A DNA stretch of 64,000 nucleotides, taken from Larus michahellis. Taxonomy: Eukaryota > Chordata > Aves > Charadriiformes > Laridae. The stretch lies in assembly GCF_964199755.1 (NCBI RefSeq), contig NC_133901.1, positions 4,442,016 through 4,506,015 of the forward strand. The letters are read 5' to 3'. The notes under the pieces are model-generated. The model saw only the letters and a program-made list of their open reading frames with translations. It ran no database searches and was not told the origin of the DNA. Position 1 is the stretch's first letter, and every line of letters begins with the position of its first letter. Shown piece after piece: positions 24,041 to 36,657 of this stretch. The position numbers and the translations under genes were made by a program.

Positions 24041-24073
24041 TAAATATATACATATACACACACACACACATAT
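24041..24073. repeat. AT/CA dinucleotide microsatellite
   Basis: TAAATATATACATATAC continues into a run of CACACACACA. Confidence 0.85.
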
Positions 24074-24929
24074 GTTGCAATAGTACAAACCTAGAACCAC
24101 TTCATTAAGGATTATAGACTGACTCTAGGTTTATAGTGGTCCTTTTACTCTATTGCTATTGGCATGAATTTGGGCGCAGGCCTTCGATTTGGATGAGTGT
24201 CATCATGTTGATTTCTTGGGCTGGTGATCTTCTCACCTGGCTGAGTTTCCAAGGGTGTGCCTGAGTTCAAGCGAGATCTGAAAAGGTCTGTTAACCCGTC
24301 ACCTTGAGGCAGATGCACATCTTTTCTTACATCAGCCACCCGCCCCATCTCTTTGGGCCTCTACTTCGAAACGTTAATCCCAATTTTGGCTGACTTTTCA
24401 GTGTCACCCTGAAATGCAGCTTTACCCCGAGTAGCATTTACTCTTACCATGCCTGCCCAGAACTGTCTCTCCTGAGCTGTGAAAAGTCGTTTGCTGTTTG
24501 CATATTAACCCAGCAGAGCCAACGCAGCTGGCTGCTCTTCCTCCTAAAGCTTCCTCAACAGCCTTGTTTACGAGCCTGTAATCAATTAATGGCAGCGGGG
24601 TTAACCCAGGAGTCACCAAAGAAAACTTGACCCAATCTCAGTTTCCAGAGCTGGAGTTGGGAGTAAAACCAAACTCTCTTTCAACTTCCAAATCAATCAG
24701 GGCCCAGAAATAATTATACGCCAGGATCCCTCATGAAATTTTCCAACTGAAAAACAAGTCAAAGCAGAAGATGCTTTTTCCTGTCAATACCTCATCCTTT
24801 TCCCTAAGTAATGTCTCAGGAGCCAGGGATCTTCACAGAAGATGCCAAGAAGGGAAAAGAAAATGTTAAAAAAAAAAAACAAACAAACAAAACACAACAA
24901 AAAGCAGCGAGGGTTGGAGATGAACAGGG

Positions 24930-25340
24930 CTAAACGTTCCTGCCGGCGCTAGCCCTGGCAGCAGGAGCTCTCCCACGGGCAGGGGCGGCTGTCGATGCCC
25001 AGGTAGGGCTGCGGGGAATTCCACCGCTTCTGTCACTTCTGCCTCGGCTCCCGAGCAGCGCCTGGGCGCCCGCCAGCTCTTCAGAAACCGTCAGGCAGAA
25101 CAATGAGGGCGTTGACTCATTTAGGCTTGCAGGAAGAGATTGTGAATTTAATCAAAAAAAAGCTACGTTGCAGCCCCGGGGAGCCCTTCTTCTGCTCCCC
25201 AATTGGAGCCGGAGCAGCCAAAGGCTGGGATTCGGGACCGGCCCGGCGCCCGGCTGCCTTTCACTTCAGCTGCGTGATTTCTATGGCCCGCGTGTGCCGA
25301 GGCACCGCACAAGCCCCCGGTTCACCCGAGTGTCAGCAGT
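24930..25340. promoter_or_regulatory. GC-rich patch with NF-kappaB-type site
   Basis: CpG-rich sequence (CTGCCGGCGCTAGC, GGACCGGCCCGGCGCC) stands out from its surroundings. At 25013-25022 it contains GGGGAATTCC, a perfect match to the kappaB consensus GGGRNWYYCC. It is about 20 kb upstream of TNFSF10. Any enhancer role is inference. Confidence 0.3.
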
Positions 25341-26930
25341 GTTTATTCAGGGAAGGATTTTAGTACATAAACGCCCCGTCAGGAGCTGGCGCTTGCACTA
25401 ACTGAGCAGGTTGGATGGTTTCTTCCTGGACCGTGTCCTGCAGCACCCCGGCTGCTGCAGGCCTGGGAGCGTGGAGAGTCCCCTGAAAATACTATACTCC
25501 TCACAAGAAGAGCTGGGGAGACTTAGCTGTTTGGTAAGGAAGAAGTTAGATGACATATTGGCGTTTTAGGACCTTAACTACAGTTCGCTGCAGCCAACAG
25601 AGAGACCGATGTCCTAAGGAGCTCTGGGCCCAAGGCTGGTGGAGAGGGAGCCCTGAGACCCCAGTCATAAGGGTCTGTGAGCACCCAGCGTCTCTTGAGC
25701 TTTGTCACAGTGAGGTTTGAATAAAGATACAACTAACTCAGATTATAAAACTTTTGCCCACGTATTTATGGTTGCTTTACCTAATGTGCCGGTGAAGGAG
25801 CCTCTGACACCAGAGCAAGGAAAGCCGTAACTGGCACAAACAGACAGGGCATAAATGGGATCTTATTCTCCTCTTTTGAACAGGCGAAGTGGAACACAGG
25901 CAGGTAAGGTCAAAACTTTCAGCCTTGGTGCTTTCCGCAAGACCAATAAATTAATCAGCCAAGGAAAGCAGGAGACGGGACTTCTGCCCCTTCTCCTCTC
26001 TGCCCCACCGCTCGCCTTGTTTCCCCTTCCTCAGACGTCGGACAAGAAACGAGCCAGTGTGGTTTCAGTAAAGAGTGCTTCAAATGCTCAACGAGTTCGC
26101 TGCTCGTAACTAATAAGGAAGGAGGCTGGCCAAAAAGCCCTGCCTTGTTTCCTGACTCAGCCCGAGCTGTCATGCCCTTCTGCAGCCGCCGTGAACGAGA
26201 GGTCGGCATCGCTCTTCCAAAGCCATTAAATCTTGGGAAATGTTAGGAATCAGTGCAAACCAGGGTAGTTTTGCTCTTTAGCAACACCTTGCTAGCGGTA
26301 TCCACATTTCACCAGCCCAAACCAAATCCCTTACAATTAAGGAAAAGAAAATTTTTACGTGCTTTAAAATATCCTGTGTATCAGAGGTTTCATTTTCCCC
26401 GAGCATAGAAAGTTTTGGTTATGTTTTCTCTCTGAGCCGTCTTGAGCAATCATCGTTAAGTGAAATGAGTCCAGCTGGGCAAAGTTGCCTGTTTTATACA
26501 CTCTTTTTACAACTCTTATCAGGTCTAACAAGAGGGGGTAAAATGTTGCAATCAAACGGCCCCCAGACAGAGATATCACCACTCCTGACACTCCCATTCT
26601 TAAAAACACTGTTCTCCCACTCTATGCCTGTAATTTCAGCTTTTTATTATTGTTGGGATGTAATGCGCCAGGTATTTAACAGGTTTGCATGCAGCACAGC
26701 TTCATCTTTCTTTCTTACCCTTTTATTTCTCCTGCCTCTACCTCTTCATGCTTTCAACATTTGTTATCTGTGGAAATACTTTCTTGGTGGCAGCCACAGG
26801 TAGAGAGAAGGTTTAAACTAAGGGTGACAGGGATTTCTGTGAGGTCTTTGCAACAAAGAGGCACCAAGTCTCTCTTGCAGTGGTGTGTTTCAACCAGACT
26901 CTAACGTAGAATCACTGTATATATGACTCT

Positions 26931-27203
26931 AATATAGTCATGGAATGGTTTGGGTGGGAAGGGACCTTAAAGCCCACCCAGTGCCACCCCCCTGCCCTGG
27001 GCAGGGACACCTCCCACCAGCCCAGGTTGCTCCAAGCCCCGGCCAGCCTGGCCTTGAACCCCTCCAGGGATGGGGCAGCCACAGCTTCTCTGGGCAACCT
27101 GGGCCAGGGGCTCACCACCCTCACAGCCAAGAATTTCTTCACAATATCTAACCTACATCTCCCCTCTTCCACTTTGAAGCCATCACCCCTCATCCTATTA
27201 CTG
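26931..27203 (-). mobile_element. CR1 LINE 3'-end fragment
   Basis: Read on the + strand it shows the reverse complement of the CR1 3' end: GGAATGGTTTGGGTGGGAAG, GGCCTTGAACCCCTCCAGGG, CTCTGGGCAACCTGGGCC and CATCACCCCTCATCCTA. The insertion is on the minus strand and 5'-truncated. The amino-acid patterns seen in open frames here recur in the other CR1 copies and are not host genes. Confidence 0.93.
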
Positions 27204-27452
27204 TAAAGCTCAGTGGTTTCAGAGACGCTGGCATTAGGCATTCTTGGATTCTCAGACTCACTGATAAGGCGAGTAACGTGAGTTTGCACAGTTAATACCA
27301 ATTCAGGCTTTTTTTATCTTTTTTTTTTTTTCCCCCCAAAAAAAAATTTTCACAGGGAAATAACCACAGGAATTTGAGTGCTGTTTTCAACAGCGCTGCA
27401 TTCCCTGGCTTTCCAACTTACTGTAACTACATTCTCTGCAAGAGAGAAGGGT
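27204..27452. other. Spacer between two CR1 fragments
   Basis: Short unique sequence with a T-rich to A-rich low-complexity run at about 27308-27350. No gene is seen. Confidence 0.6.
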
Positions 27453-27570
27453 AGATGGGGCACTGAGGGACATGGTTTAGAAGTGGCTCTTGTCAGGGTA
27501 GGCTAAAGGTTGGACTCGATGATCTTAAAGGTCCCTTCCAACCTCAACAATTCTATGATTCTATGATTCT
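27453..27570 (+). mobile_element. CR1 LINE 3' end, sense orientation
   Basis: GATGGGGCACTGAGGGACATGG, GGACTCGATGATCTTAAAGG and CCCTTCCAACCTC lead into two and a half copies of the terminal octamer repeat (ATTCTATG). This is a CR1 3' terminus on the + strand, lying 5'-to-5' with the minus-strand fragment about 250 bases to its left. Confidence 0.85.
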
Positions 27571-30500
27571 AACTTTGCTTTTCTTGGATCCTTTATTTCG
27601 ATTTGGGAGTGAAGAGGGAAGGACATTTGCGCTGCCTTTACCCAGGTCTGCTCCTGGGAGGCTGCCACCAGCGTGGCTCACGAGCCCGTGCCGAGGTGTG
27701 CAGGTAGGAAGGATCTGCCCAGATCTCCATCCCCTGAGCTTCCCCTCGCTACTTTTCATCACAGTTGAAGACAACTTTGTTTATAGGCAATAATTTCCAT
27801 GGTACGCCAAGCCAAACGCTTGTTTATCTCGAACCGTGACCTAATAACATTGTCTAGGTACCCACAAACATTTTGAAGCTTGAATAATGTTTGCTTAATT
27901 CAAGTCCAAGTTCAAACCATATTCACCAAGAAAAGCGAGGTGAGGTTTTCCAGTATGGTGACACCTTCCTTTTCCTTCCTTATGCAATTAAACATGCAAC
28001 TTGCTTGTTCCGATTAACGTAGTCTTTTCAGAAAAGTAAAATCCATATATGAAATCTAATAGCACAGGTAGATCTGCAGGGATTAACAATATGAAGGAGA
28101 ACATTGTCAAGCATATAATGATATTTTGTGGCATTTTTGCTCCAGCTAATGCTTTTAATTGCATTTTCCAGTTTAATTCTAGTAGCCAAAGGCTCAATGC
28201 ACAAGGCAAATAAAAGACAGGATAACTGGCATGCCCAAGAGCCTCTTTTCAACATAAATCAGGCAGACAGCAAATATGAGTTGAGCAAGGAGATCACCGC
28301 GTTGCAGTTTAATTCACTCAAGATTTTGCCGAAATTAATTTTACACCGCAGGATGGAAAAACAGGCCTGGGAAACGCATTGAATACGTCAGGAGGGCCTG
28401 GAGCCACGCTAACATTTCACACCAGCCTGAGAACGCTTGTAAGGGGACTGACCGGGGGGGAGCAGGACCAGATAGGGCCACCTGGCTGGGTGCACTCCTC
28501 CAGTCCCCGCATTTGCCTGAAGATGCATTGCTAAAAGATTCTTCTGTGATTACAGGTGCAATTAGTAAAAGGCTTTTGAAACGGAAAAACCTTCCTACAA
28601 ACCCGACAGCAGCAACATTCTATTATCCATCCCCGGCTGGGCCTTTTTGCAAGTCCATGCGGAGGAGAACCATCGCCGCTGTTTCAACTGGCGTTTCGTA
28701 TGTACGCAGGGAGCTGCAAGGAACAATTTGGCCTGTGAGCCCTCCGGGGCTCAGATTATCTTTATAGGCCTAGAAAAACACGCAAATACATGACCAGAGC
28801 TTTGTTTTTAAGTCCATCAGAGCTGCAAGGTGAAAGAAGTAAAAAGGCAAATACTCTTCCTTGAGTTTTAAGCCAAGGTGTGTCTTCTCCTGTTTGATCT
28901 ACAAGTCCAGCCAGAGTAAATGAGTTCAAAACTGCTAACGTTCATTAACCATAGTAATTCGCTCATCCGTCTAAGTCCTATACGCTTTTTGTTTGAAGAC
29001 AGAATAAATAGGTATTCCTGCTTATCGACACCGCAGAGCTTACACGGTTTCATTGCAGAAAGCCGGATTCTCGAGGGCTTTTCATGGCAGCAGCTGGAAC
29101 GCAGCTGGGCAAATTCCCTGCTAGTGCTACCTGGCATATTTCTATTATCTTTGAGAGAGTTTTGCCCCTTTATGCCAGTAGACAGTTGACTCTGCTACGC
29201 GTTCATTACATCCAGAGTTCCAAAAATTGGCAACTCTTCACCCTTTTTTTTTTAAGCATTTTTACTAACTGTAAAGAAAATATGTCCGTATTTGGCTTCT
29301 CCGCAGATTATTTGGCCATCCAACCTAACAAAACACTACAGTGATGCTGTCGATCACATCCAGTTTCGGAAAGCCACGCTGCGCTGAGTACAGTATTTCC
29401 AGGCCGTAAGCCATAAAACAAGCCCGTTCCTGCTGCAGCTCATGTGGCTTTTGCTACGAACTGGAATGAGGGCAGGACCACATCCAACGCCTGGTCCCAA
29501 AGCCGCTCGCGCATATTCCAAACCCAAAAAATCATCAGCTGTAAAAACAAAACATTTGGGGAAACTCCAGTCGGGCAGCAGACTGCCAAAAAAATTTATT
29601 CTGTGTGTATGTGGAGCTGTTTTGAATTCCTGTTTTGCTCCGTGGGTGAGGACAGGTGGGTGCTAGTTCAAGGGGAACAGCATCCGAGTGACAGGGCAGT
29701 CCCCTTTCAGCATCAATAAGCCCTTAGTTTGACTTTGCTTTAGAGTAAGGCTGCACCCAAACATTGCAGAGCTTGTTCCACTAAATCCCTCGTTGTATTA
29801 CTGAAGACCAGCTCCTGCAGGGCGTGACATTTCTCCCCGGCTTGACGCTAATCCCATTAGCCGGGTGAGTCTCCCAGCACAAACCACTGGGTTCTGTGAT
29901 GTCCGCAGGCATCGCCCGCGTTGCCGGCGCTGGGTGCGATTCCCGCCCGTGTCTCGCGCGCAGAGGTCTGTGCGCACCTCCACGCGCTCGTACGCTCAGT
30001 TTGCAATCTTCGGTTCAGATCAGCGTCACCGTGAGCGCTCCTTTACAGTCAAAAAGGTGGTGTTGTAAGGGATGAGAGCCAGATGGTCCGTGTTTATCCA
30101 GTATCTGTGATTTCATAACACTTCGCTTGCGAGTCACGACTAGATTATTTCAGCTGCCAAGGGCACGGCCCAAGCATCAAGCTGCGTTCCCTCCGCTCGG
30201 TGCACTCACAGCTCTGAACCGAAGGAACGTTAAATTGCCGTGACTAGGCAGAAGTGCTTCAGAAATATGTATTTTGCCTTTTGAGAACTGGATTTCACAA
30301 ATAGAGAGCGCATACCTTAGAAATGCCCCCCGGGGCACAGAAGTTCAGTCTCTGGAAGCGATCGGCTGTGTGCCGATGGAGGAGTGCAGCACGGTGCTGA
30401 CCACTGGCTGACCTTCCTGCCGATGCTGCCTGGGTCAGGATGAAGCACGGATCCTTCTGCTATACAGATTTAGCAGCATTGATACTGTTAGGTTAATTAC

Positions 30501-33500
30501 GGATGTCTTAAGCCGAACACAACCTAAGACCTTTACATTTAGTTGAGCTAGCGCTTCCTACACTTGACATTTCTGTTCGGAAGACACCTATTTTGTCCCC
30601 AGTCACCCAACACCCTGCTCACTTTCTCTTACCTTTACAAGACTTTTGCATTCACCATAGTGGCTGAGAGTCCATCAAAGAGCCGCAATTAGGTGAGAAA
30701 CCCTGGAAGCCAGGTTGGACATTGTGCCTTCTACCTACAAGAATCGGAGAAAAAGAAAGGGGTGAATACAGTAGATTTTGCAAGGACGGCAAAGTCTAGG
30801 GGTCAGCGTAAATACACATTGAACATACATCAAGCCTCTGCTCCAGGCTGTCAGAAACAGCAAAGTAACCTGTCGGGGATTTTGGAGAGCTAAATAGAGA
30901 GCCACATTTCCTTGAAAAATATATTGTCTATGTTAAGAAACTTTAATACTATCTTATATGCAAAACAGATAACCGGTGCAACTACAGTAGAACTCCATCT
31001 GGGAATGGACGTCATTCAGAGTACTTAAAGCAAAATAAACAAATTTTTGCTAAATGCGGCAAAACCCAGGATTACTGTGCGCTGGTAGGAGTTAGACAGA
31101 CTGTGTGCAGGTATTCGAATATACGTATATTCAGGCAGTGGTGCGCATTCATTCATACACCTCTATATCTATGCAGACATGGAGATTTTAAGTCTGGAGC
31201 AGCACCACGTGCGAGGATTATCTGATTAGTAGAGTTTTGAAGTAATCTGTTTCTCATGACATTCCTTCCCTGTGCAAAAAAAAAAATAAAAAAAAATAAA
31301 AAAAGCAAAAGCAGAGGTTTATCAAAGCATCAATAATTCAGTCTTAAAAGTCAGTTCTCACAAAGTGCTCTTCAGGCATGAATTCTTCATAATCCACCTG
31401 TGGGGGAGCTGGGTGCTGAGATTTCTTCCACCTGATGGTCCCCTTGAAGACAGGGACACACTGCGGTAGAAAATACGAATGATTTGGCTAAAGTCAGAGA
31501 AGAAATTCAACCAAGAGCCCAGTGTAACTCTCGGGAGCTCTGGGCTGGCAGGTCTCTCCCTGGACCACACGTCTCCATCAGTTCCATGCAGTTTACACCA
31601 CCTCATAGAAATAGGGGACTAATCAAGCATTGCTTAAAAAATATATACTTGTTAAAGAAAACAAAAGCAAGTTTCCAGCCCTAAAAACTGTAATAAGAAG
31701 TTCAGAGCTGAGAAAAACCCAAAAGCAAGGGAAGGGAACACCAGATGTTTTCTCTTTCAGACCTTTGGGGAGCTGGCCGCCTCTCGCTCCGGGGAGGATG
31801 CAGCCATCCAGTCTTCAGCCAGATCTAGCCACGAAATCAGGTCAGAAGGAATTTTTTCTCTCTCCATGCACTCCATCATGAGCAGTGACAAGAGCTGCTG
31901 GACTCTGGAGCCTCACCTCATATAACACGTTACACCTGGGCTGGCTCTAAAGAGGGGAATGGACAAAATCAATAGCTCACGAACTTCTTTCTAGCGGGAT
32001 GCAGGCGGGCACCAGCGGCTGAAATGTCAGGCTGAAGGCACAGCTCCCACTCCTCGTACGCTTGCAAGCCATGCCTTCGCACAGAGCATCACCGAACCGC
32101 TTTGTTCACGTACAAGTCTCCGGATTTACGACCCGTTACGTGGCCACGAGGATCAGACACAGCCTAAGTCAGACAGGCAGCAGAGCAGGATAACGAGCGA
32201 GAAATGCAATTTACCCTTCGGGGGCTTGTTTTGATTTACAAAGTGCAAATGAAGCAGAAGCTATTGCTTTTCCCTACAAATCTTGCCTCGGGAACATTTA
32301 TAAAATTCTGGAGACTTCCTGTATTGCATTTTAAGAACCATAACCCGGAGCCCCTGGCACTCAGCTGGCTGGCAGTATTACCTCTCTCCGATTGAAGCAC
32401 GGGCTTTCGAAAGAAGGAAGGATGTTGTTAAACCTATTCTGAAGTGCAACAGGTTATTTCTGAGCAAGGCAATGATGCCTCTGTGAATTTGCTGCCTCTA
32501 ACCTTCAAAAAGCTTCAGCAGTGAGGAAAACACATTCACTTTGAACACAAAGAAACTTAACAACCCGAAGCAACTTGTTGGGTGGTTGCACCGAGTTCTC
32601 CCGGCTCTTTTTCCTCATGGCAGATCCAGGCTTAAAATTCCCAATGGCAACAGAATTGACCTGATTCCCGCCGCTCTCCTGTTGCTCGCGTTCTTTCTGC
32701 AGTGCTGTTTGCGATGATGGGGATTAGAGAGCGGGGACATGTTTAGCGGGGAAGGAGCATCGCTAATCTACACTGGGGCTTGAGTCTGGGCTCGCATCTC
32801 CGTTGGTCCTGTTTGAGTAGGGGCCCGTTCCTACATGGCGGAGGCAGGAAAGTAAGCACTTGTGCGGTGGAGAGAAGGAGATTCCTCCGTGTGCTTAACC
32901 AGATGAAGCATCAAAACCCACCTCCGGAGCTGCGGCCCTGTAAATACTGGGGCTTGACTCACTTCTTTCAAAACAACGGGGTGCCTCATCTGCAGGCAGG
33001 AAGCCGGGCTTGAAAAGGGTTTTTTTTTTTTGTTTTTTTTTTTTTTTTTACAAACAACGTGCTCACATCTGCTTCCCTTCGTACCAAAACTTCCCTGCCA
33101 GCCAGCTTCCACCTCCTGCTGCCATAGCCCCGCTCCAGGCCCAGCCCCCAGCCCCTGCCCTGCTCCCCCTGCGTATTTACATACCTTGCTTACCCCAGGG
33201 ATGTTGAACTTTCTGTGGGAAACATCAAAGGGCTCTACTGCATTGTCCTGCTAACGATTTGTAAGCATATTATCTGCAATCTCTGCTCTCCCCATCCAGC
33301 TATTGTGCTCCCTTTGGAATAAATACCTACGTAGCCATGTCACAACCCAAGACAAGCACAAGAAAACAGAGAGATTACTCCTAGAAATACCATTTTTCTG
33401 TTTATAATTTTCAGGCTAGAAATATAAGCACTTATACGATATGCGCATTCTTACACAACAGGCACATAAACAGTCAGGCACTTTCAGGATCTATCTGATT

Positions 33501-34733
33501 TGCCATACCTGTACACAGCAGTTTTAAGGAATGTGAGCAATTCTTTCCCCAAAATTTGATTCATTCTGAATGTGGACATAGGTGGCAAACCGGAGATTTC
33601 TGCAGGCTGGGGAGAGCTGCCGTGCATCTTCAGGTACATCCTCAAGTGACCCTGGAAAAAAATTTTGAGCAAAGAAAGAGGATATGACCACAGAAACCAG
33701 GCTATGTATGGAATATTTATAAAATATTTCTAATCTCCACCCTCTGAATGTCTTGTCAACATGAGGAAATTGCTGTTTAATAACCAGTTCCATAGGCTGG
33801 CTGCAAAAAAGGCTTCTCTAAACAAGCATCCGTTGCTTGTGGACAAACTGTCCACAATTAATTTTAACTGAAACAAAATTAGAACCAGCACCTCCTCCTT
33901 GTGATAGAGAGGTGGTTAACATGTCTTACGAAGACACATTAAACAAAAGGAAATATAGCTGTGTGGAGAGCTGAGTACTCTTTGGTTGTCCACTCCTGAC
34001 AAGGGTCTCCAGCATATTCTCTCTTCTTGGACAATCCTGCCGGAGGCAGCCCTGACAACCCTTCTGTCTCGAGCTGTAACAGCAACTCATTGTCTTCTGC
34101 TATCCTGTAATTAAGTGAAATCTGTATATCCATCAGCAATCAGCAGAACAGTAGCACTGTCAGACATGGTGGGCTCTACAGTCGTCTCACTGCTCAAATT
34201 AAGATTGCGACTTCACACCCCATTCTCCTATTTCAGTTGATAACAGTGAGTTCAAAGGTCCCGTGTTTTCTGTTTTACGAGCTAAGATGTAGCCTCAAGA
34301 GATGTCTCTATTTAAAGTTCACATCTACCTCACGATATTCACAACTAACCCACGAGGCGCGCTTCCCCAGCTCCACTTTCCACTTTTCTCTCTCTCTCTA
34401 AAATACGTTACAGGGAAGAAGGACCTGTATTTCCCTAAGTAAGGCAACTGTCCTTTACACAGCTGGGCACTGGCAGGGAGTAATGTCAGCATAGTTTAAA
34501 GGTGGTTTGGAAGCCATGGTGGAAGGGGTGGATGGCCCCAGCCCACCCTTTCGTTAAAGGGGAGCTCAGGCCACAGCCATGGATGAAGGTTTCTCGTCCT
34601 GTCCTGCACCACCTTGTCCTTAATTACATCAGCAAAACTCTTTGTGTTACCACACCATAAATCAGACTTGGGGACTGAAGATGATTTCTTTCAGACCTGG
34701 TTGAAAAGGGGCTGGGAGCTGTAAACTGGTATT
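27571..34733. other. Intergenic sequence, no gene recognised
   Basis: Mostly unique sequence. A short CpG-rich patch lies at about 29880-30060 (CGCGTTGCCGGCGCTGGG). An A-rich run (31276-31304), a broken T tract (33020-33050) and a C-rich segment (33115-33180) are low-complexity. Open frames of 60-100 codons show no recognisable similarity. Confidence 0.5.
33020..33050. repeat. Poly(T) tract
   Basis: Two long T runs are separated by a single G. It could be the tail of a minus-strand retroposed sequence, but no target-site duplication or body could be recognised. Confidence 0.8.
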
Positions 34734-35050
34734 ATAGAATCACAGAACGTGTTGGGTTGGAAGGGACCTTTAAAGACTGAAGTCCAACCCCCCTGCAGTG
34801 AGCAGGGACATCTTCAACTAGATCAGGTTGCTTAGAGCCTCATCAAGCCTGGCCTTGAATGTCTCCAGGGATGGGGCATCCACCCCCTCTCTGGGCAACC
34901 TGGGCCAGTGTCTCACCACCCTCAGTGTAAAGAACTTCTTCCTAATGTCTAACCTAAACCCACCCTGCTCTAGTTTAAACCATTGCCCCTCGTCCTATCC
35001 CTACATGCCCTTGCAAACAGCCCCCTCCCAGCCTTCCTGTAGGTCCCATT
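34734..35050 (-). mobile_element. CR1 LINE fragment
   Basis: The + strand reads ATAGAATCACAGAACGTGTTGG, GGACATCTTCAACTAGATCAGG, CTCTGGGCAACCTGGGCC and CCCCTCGTCCTATCCCTAC, the reverse complement of the CR1 3' region. The 3' end is at the left and the element is 5'-truncated near CTTCCTGTAGGTCCC. Confidence 0.93.
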
Positions 35051-36132
35051 GCCATTGGGACAGTCAAACCACCATCCTGGAGAAGCTGTTGATGATGTCT
35101 CTCAAGCTGTGTCTGCCCTTGCTTGGCCTTAGATGAGACCTCCCAGAAGGGCACTATGGCATGGACATCCTCTCCTAGTGCTTGGAGGACACCTCAAAAT
35201 GTAGCTGGTTGCAGAAACAGAAAGCGGGTTCAACTGAGGCTTCATTTACAGCTTCCTTCACGGAGAAGCAACACTAAACACGAAACTGCAGGTAACAAAG
35301 AAAACAAAAGCAAAACCCCCAAAAAAAATCCTTCTGGAGGAAATGAGTGTTGTGTTTCTCATAAATATCCGAAATGAGTATTTCATAACAGATAAGCATT
35401 AGCCAGATCTTTCCCACTGATCTGTTTGACAGGTGAGTTTCAGCAGCCTGAAAATTTGTAAGAGGGGGGAATAGAAAGCCATTCACTGAGTCTTCCTTTT
35501 TTTCTCAGAAGTATCAACTTAAAAGAAACCAGAGCCTGGAGATGAGCCAGATTCAACCTCTGCACTGACAAAAAGACGCTGGAGTAGCTAAGGCTGATGC
35601 TGGATGGGCAGCTGAGTCCATCCACAGCCAGGGAAGGGTCCTCCTTGCCCGGCACTGGCTCCCACCGCTCCTTGCTCTGCCCTGGCCTTGCTGGGCTCTT
35701 CACTTCGTTACTAACCCAGATAACTATTTGGTTTATTTGCTGGGTTAATGAGCTGTACTGGCTCTGATGAGCACCAGAGCTGATCCAAGGTAAGCAGCAA
35801 AAGCATGGGTCCAGGAGCAAGAAGGGAGCGAGCACCAAGCGGGGCTTTTTTTTTTTTTCTTTGAGAAGGGGTGAACACGTCTAACACCGCACTGCGTGTC
35901 TCACAAGCACCATTCACCATTTCTGCGTTTTCTGCCTACGTGGGTACGATATCCTACCCGATTATCACATCCCGCCCCTACCATTGACCCCAACAGCAGC
36001 TGGCCAAGAGGGAGAAGTTATTATCGTGATGCCGGATCATCGGCTCTTGGTGTTTTTCTTTCACAAAATTGCATCTGCAACATTAAGGTGCACTTTTTAA
36101 AAATTAAGCCCTTGAGTCACTCTCTTCTGCAG

Positions 36133-36206
36133 GAGAGCGCTCCGTTTCACTGCTGCCGCCTGCCACCCGCACGCTCTCCGTGCTGGGAACGGCTCTCTGC
36201 TGAGAG
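36133..36206 (+). other. Candidate non-coding or upstream exon
   Basis: A pyrimidine-rich acceptor (CACTCTCTTCTGCAG) ends at 36132, and the donor GAGAG|GTAAGC follows at 36206/36207. The enclosed 74 bases are more GC-rich than the flanks, and one frame is open throughout. It lies on the + strand about 8.6 kb upstream of TNFSF10. It could belong to a non-coding RNA or an alternative first part of TNFSF10, or be chance. Confidence 0.25.
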
Positions 36207-36609
36207 GTAAGCTGTTATGTTGTGATATTTCTTCTCTAGGTGATTAAGGACCTAATTGTCCCAAATATATTGCTGGACTGTAGCCTTATGGAAGCCAAGG
36301 AAATCAAGTTCAGCTGCCTCCAAAAGTCATAGAAAGGAACATATTATTTTAAGCCAAGGCAAAGCCCTAGGTAATTGTTTTAATTAAGTCAGTCATGGAG
36401 GTAGTTTTACAATCTAACTGTGCTGAAGAACTATTTTACTGGCTTATTGCAGTCATCAATTATTTTTCAAGTGCCTTTTGGTGATAATTCTTCCTAGTTA
36501 TATAGAAATTACTTTTGCATTTAATTTTTCCGCGTAAACATCTGTTTCAACGTTTTCCATTTTCTTCTTATCCCAAACCCCTCACAAATCCTTAACCAGC
36601 TTAACTGGT

Positions 36610-36657
36610 TATATAAATATATATATATACTGGTTTTATATATATATACACACACAC
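36610..36657. repeat. AT/AC microsatellite
   Basis: Two TATATATATATA blocks are separated by CTGGTTT and followed by ACACACACAC. Confidence 0.85.

Larger units (their letters stand above)
19131..26930. other. Intergenic sequence with GC-rich patches and simple repeats
   Basis: No protein gene is recognised. Contents include an A tract at about 19592-19607, a GC-rich patch at 21090-21660, a TG run at about 22648-22661, a purine-rich GGAAGA run at about 23030-23070, an AT/CA microsatellite at about 24041-24073, and a second GC-rich patch at 24930-25340. An AATAAA at about 25720 has no assigned transcript. Open frames in the GC-rich patches overlap on both strands, which is typical of composition effects rather than genes. 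Confidence 0.55.

Noticed and set aside
25884-25903. 20-base segment between a good acceptor and CAG|GTAAGG on the + strand
   Set aside because: Too short and isolated; no neighbouring candidate exon.
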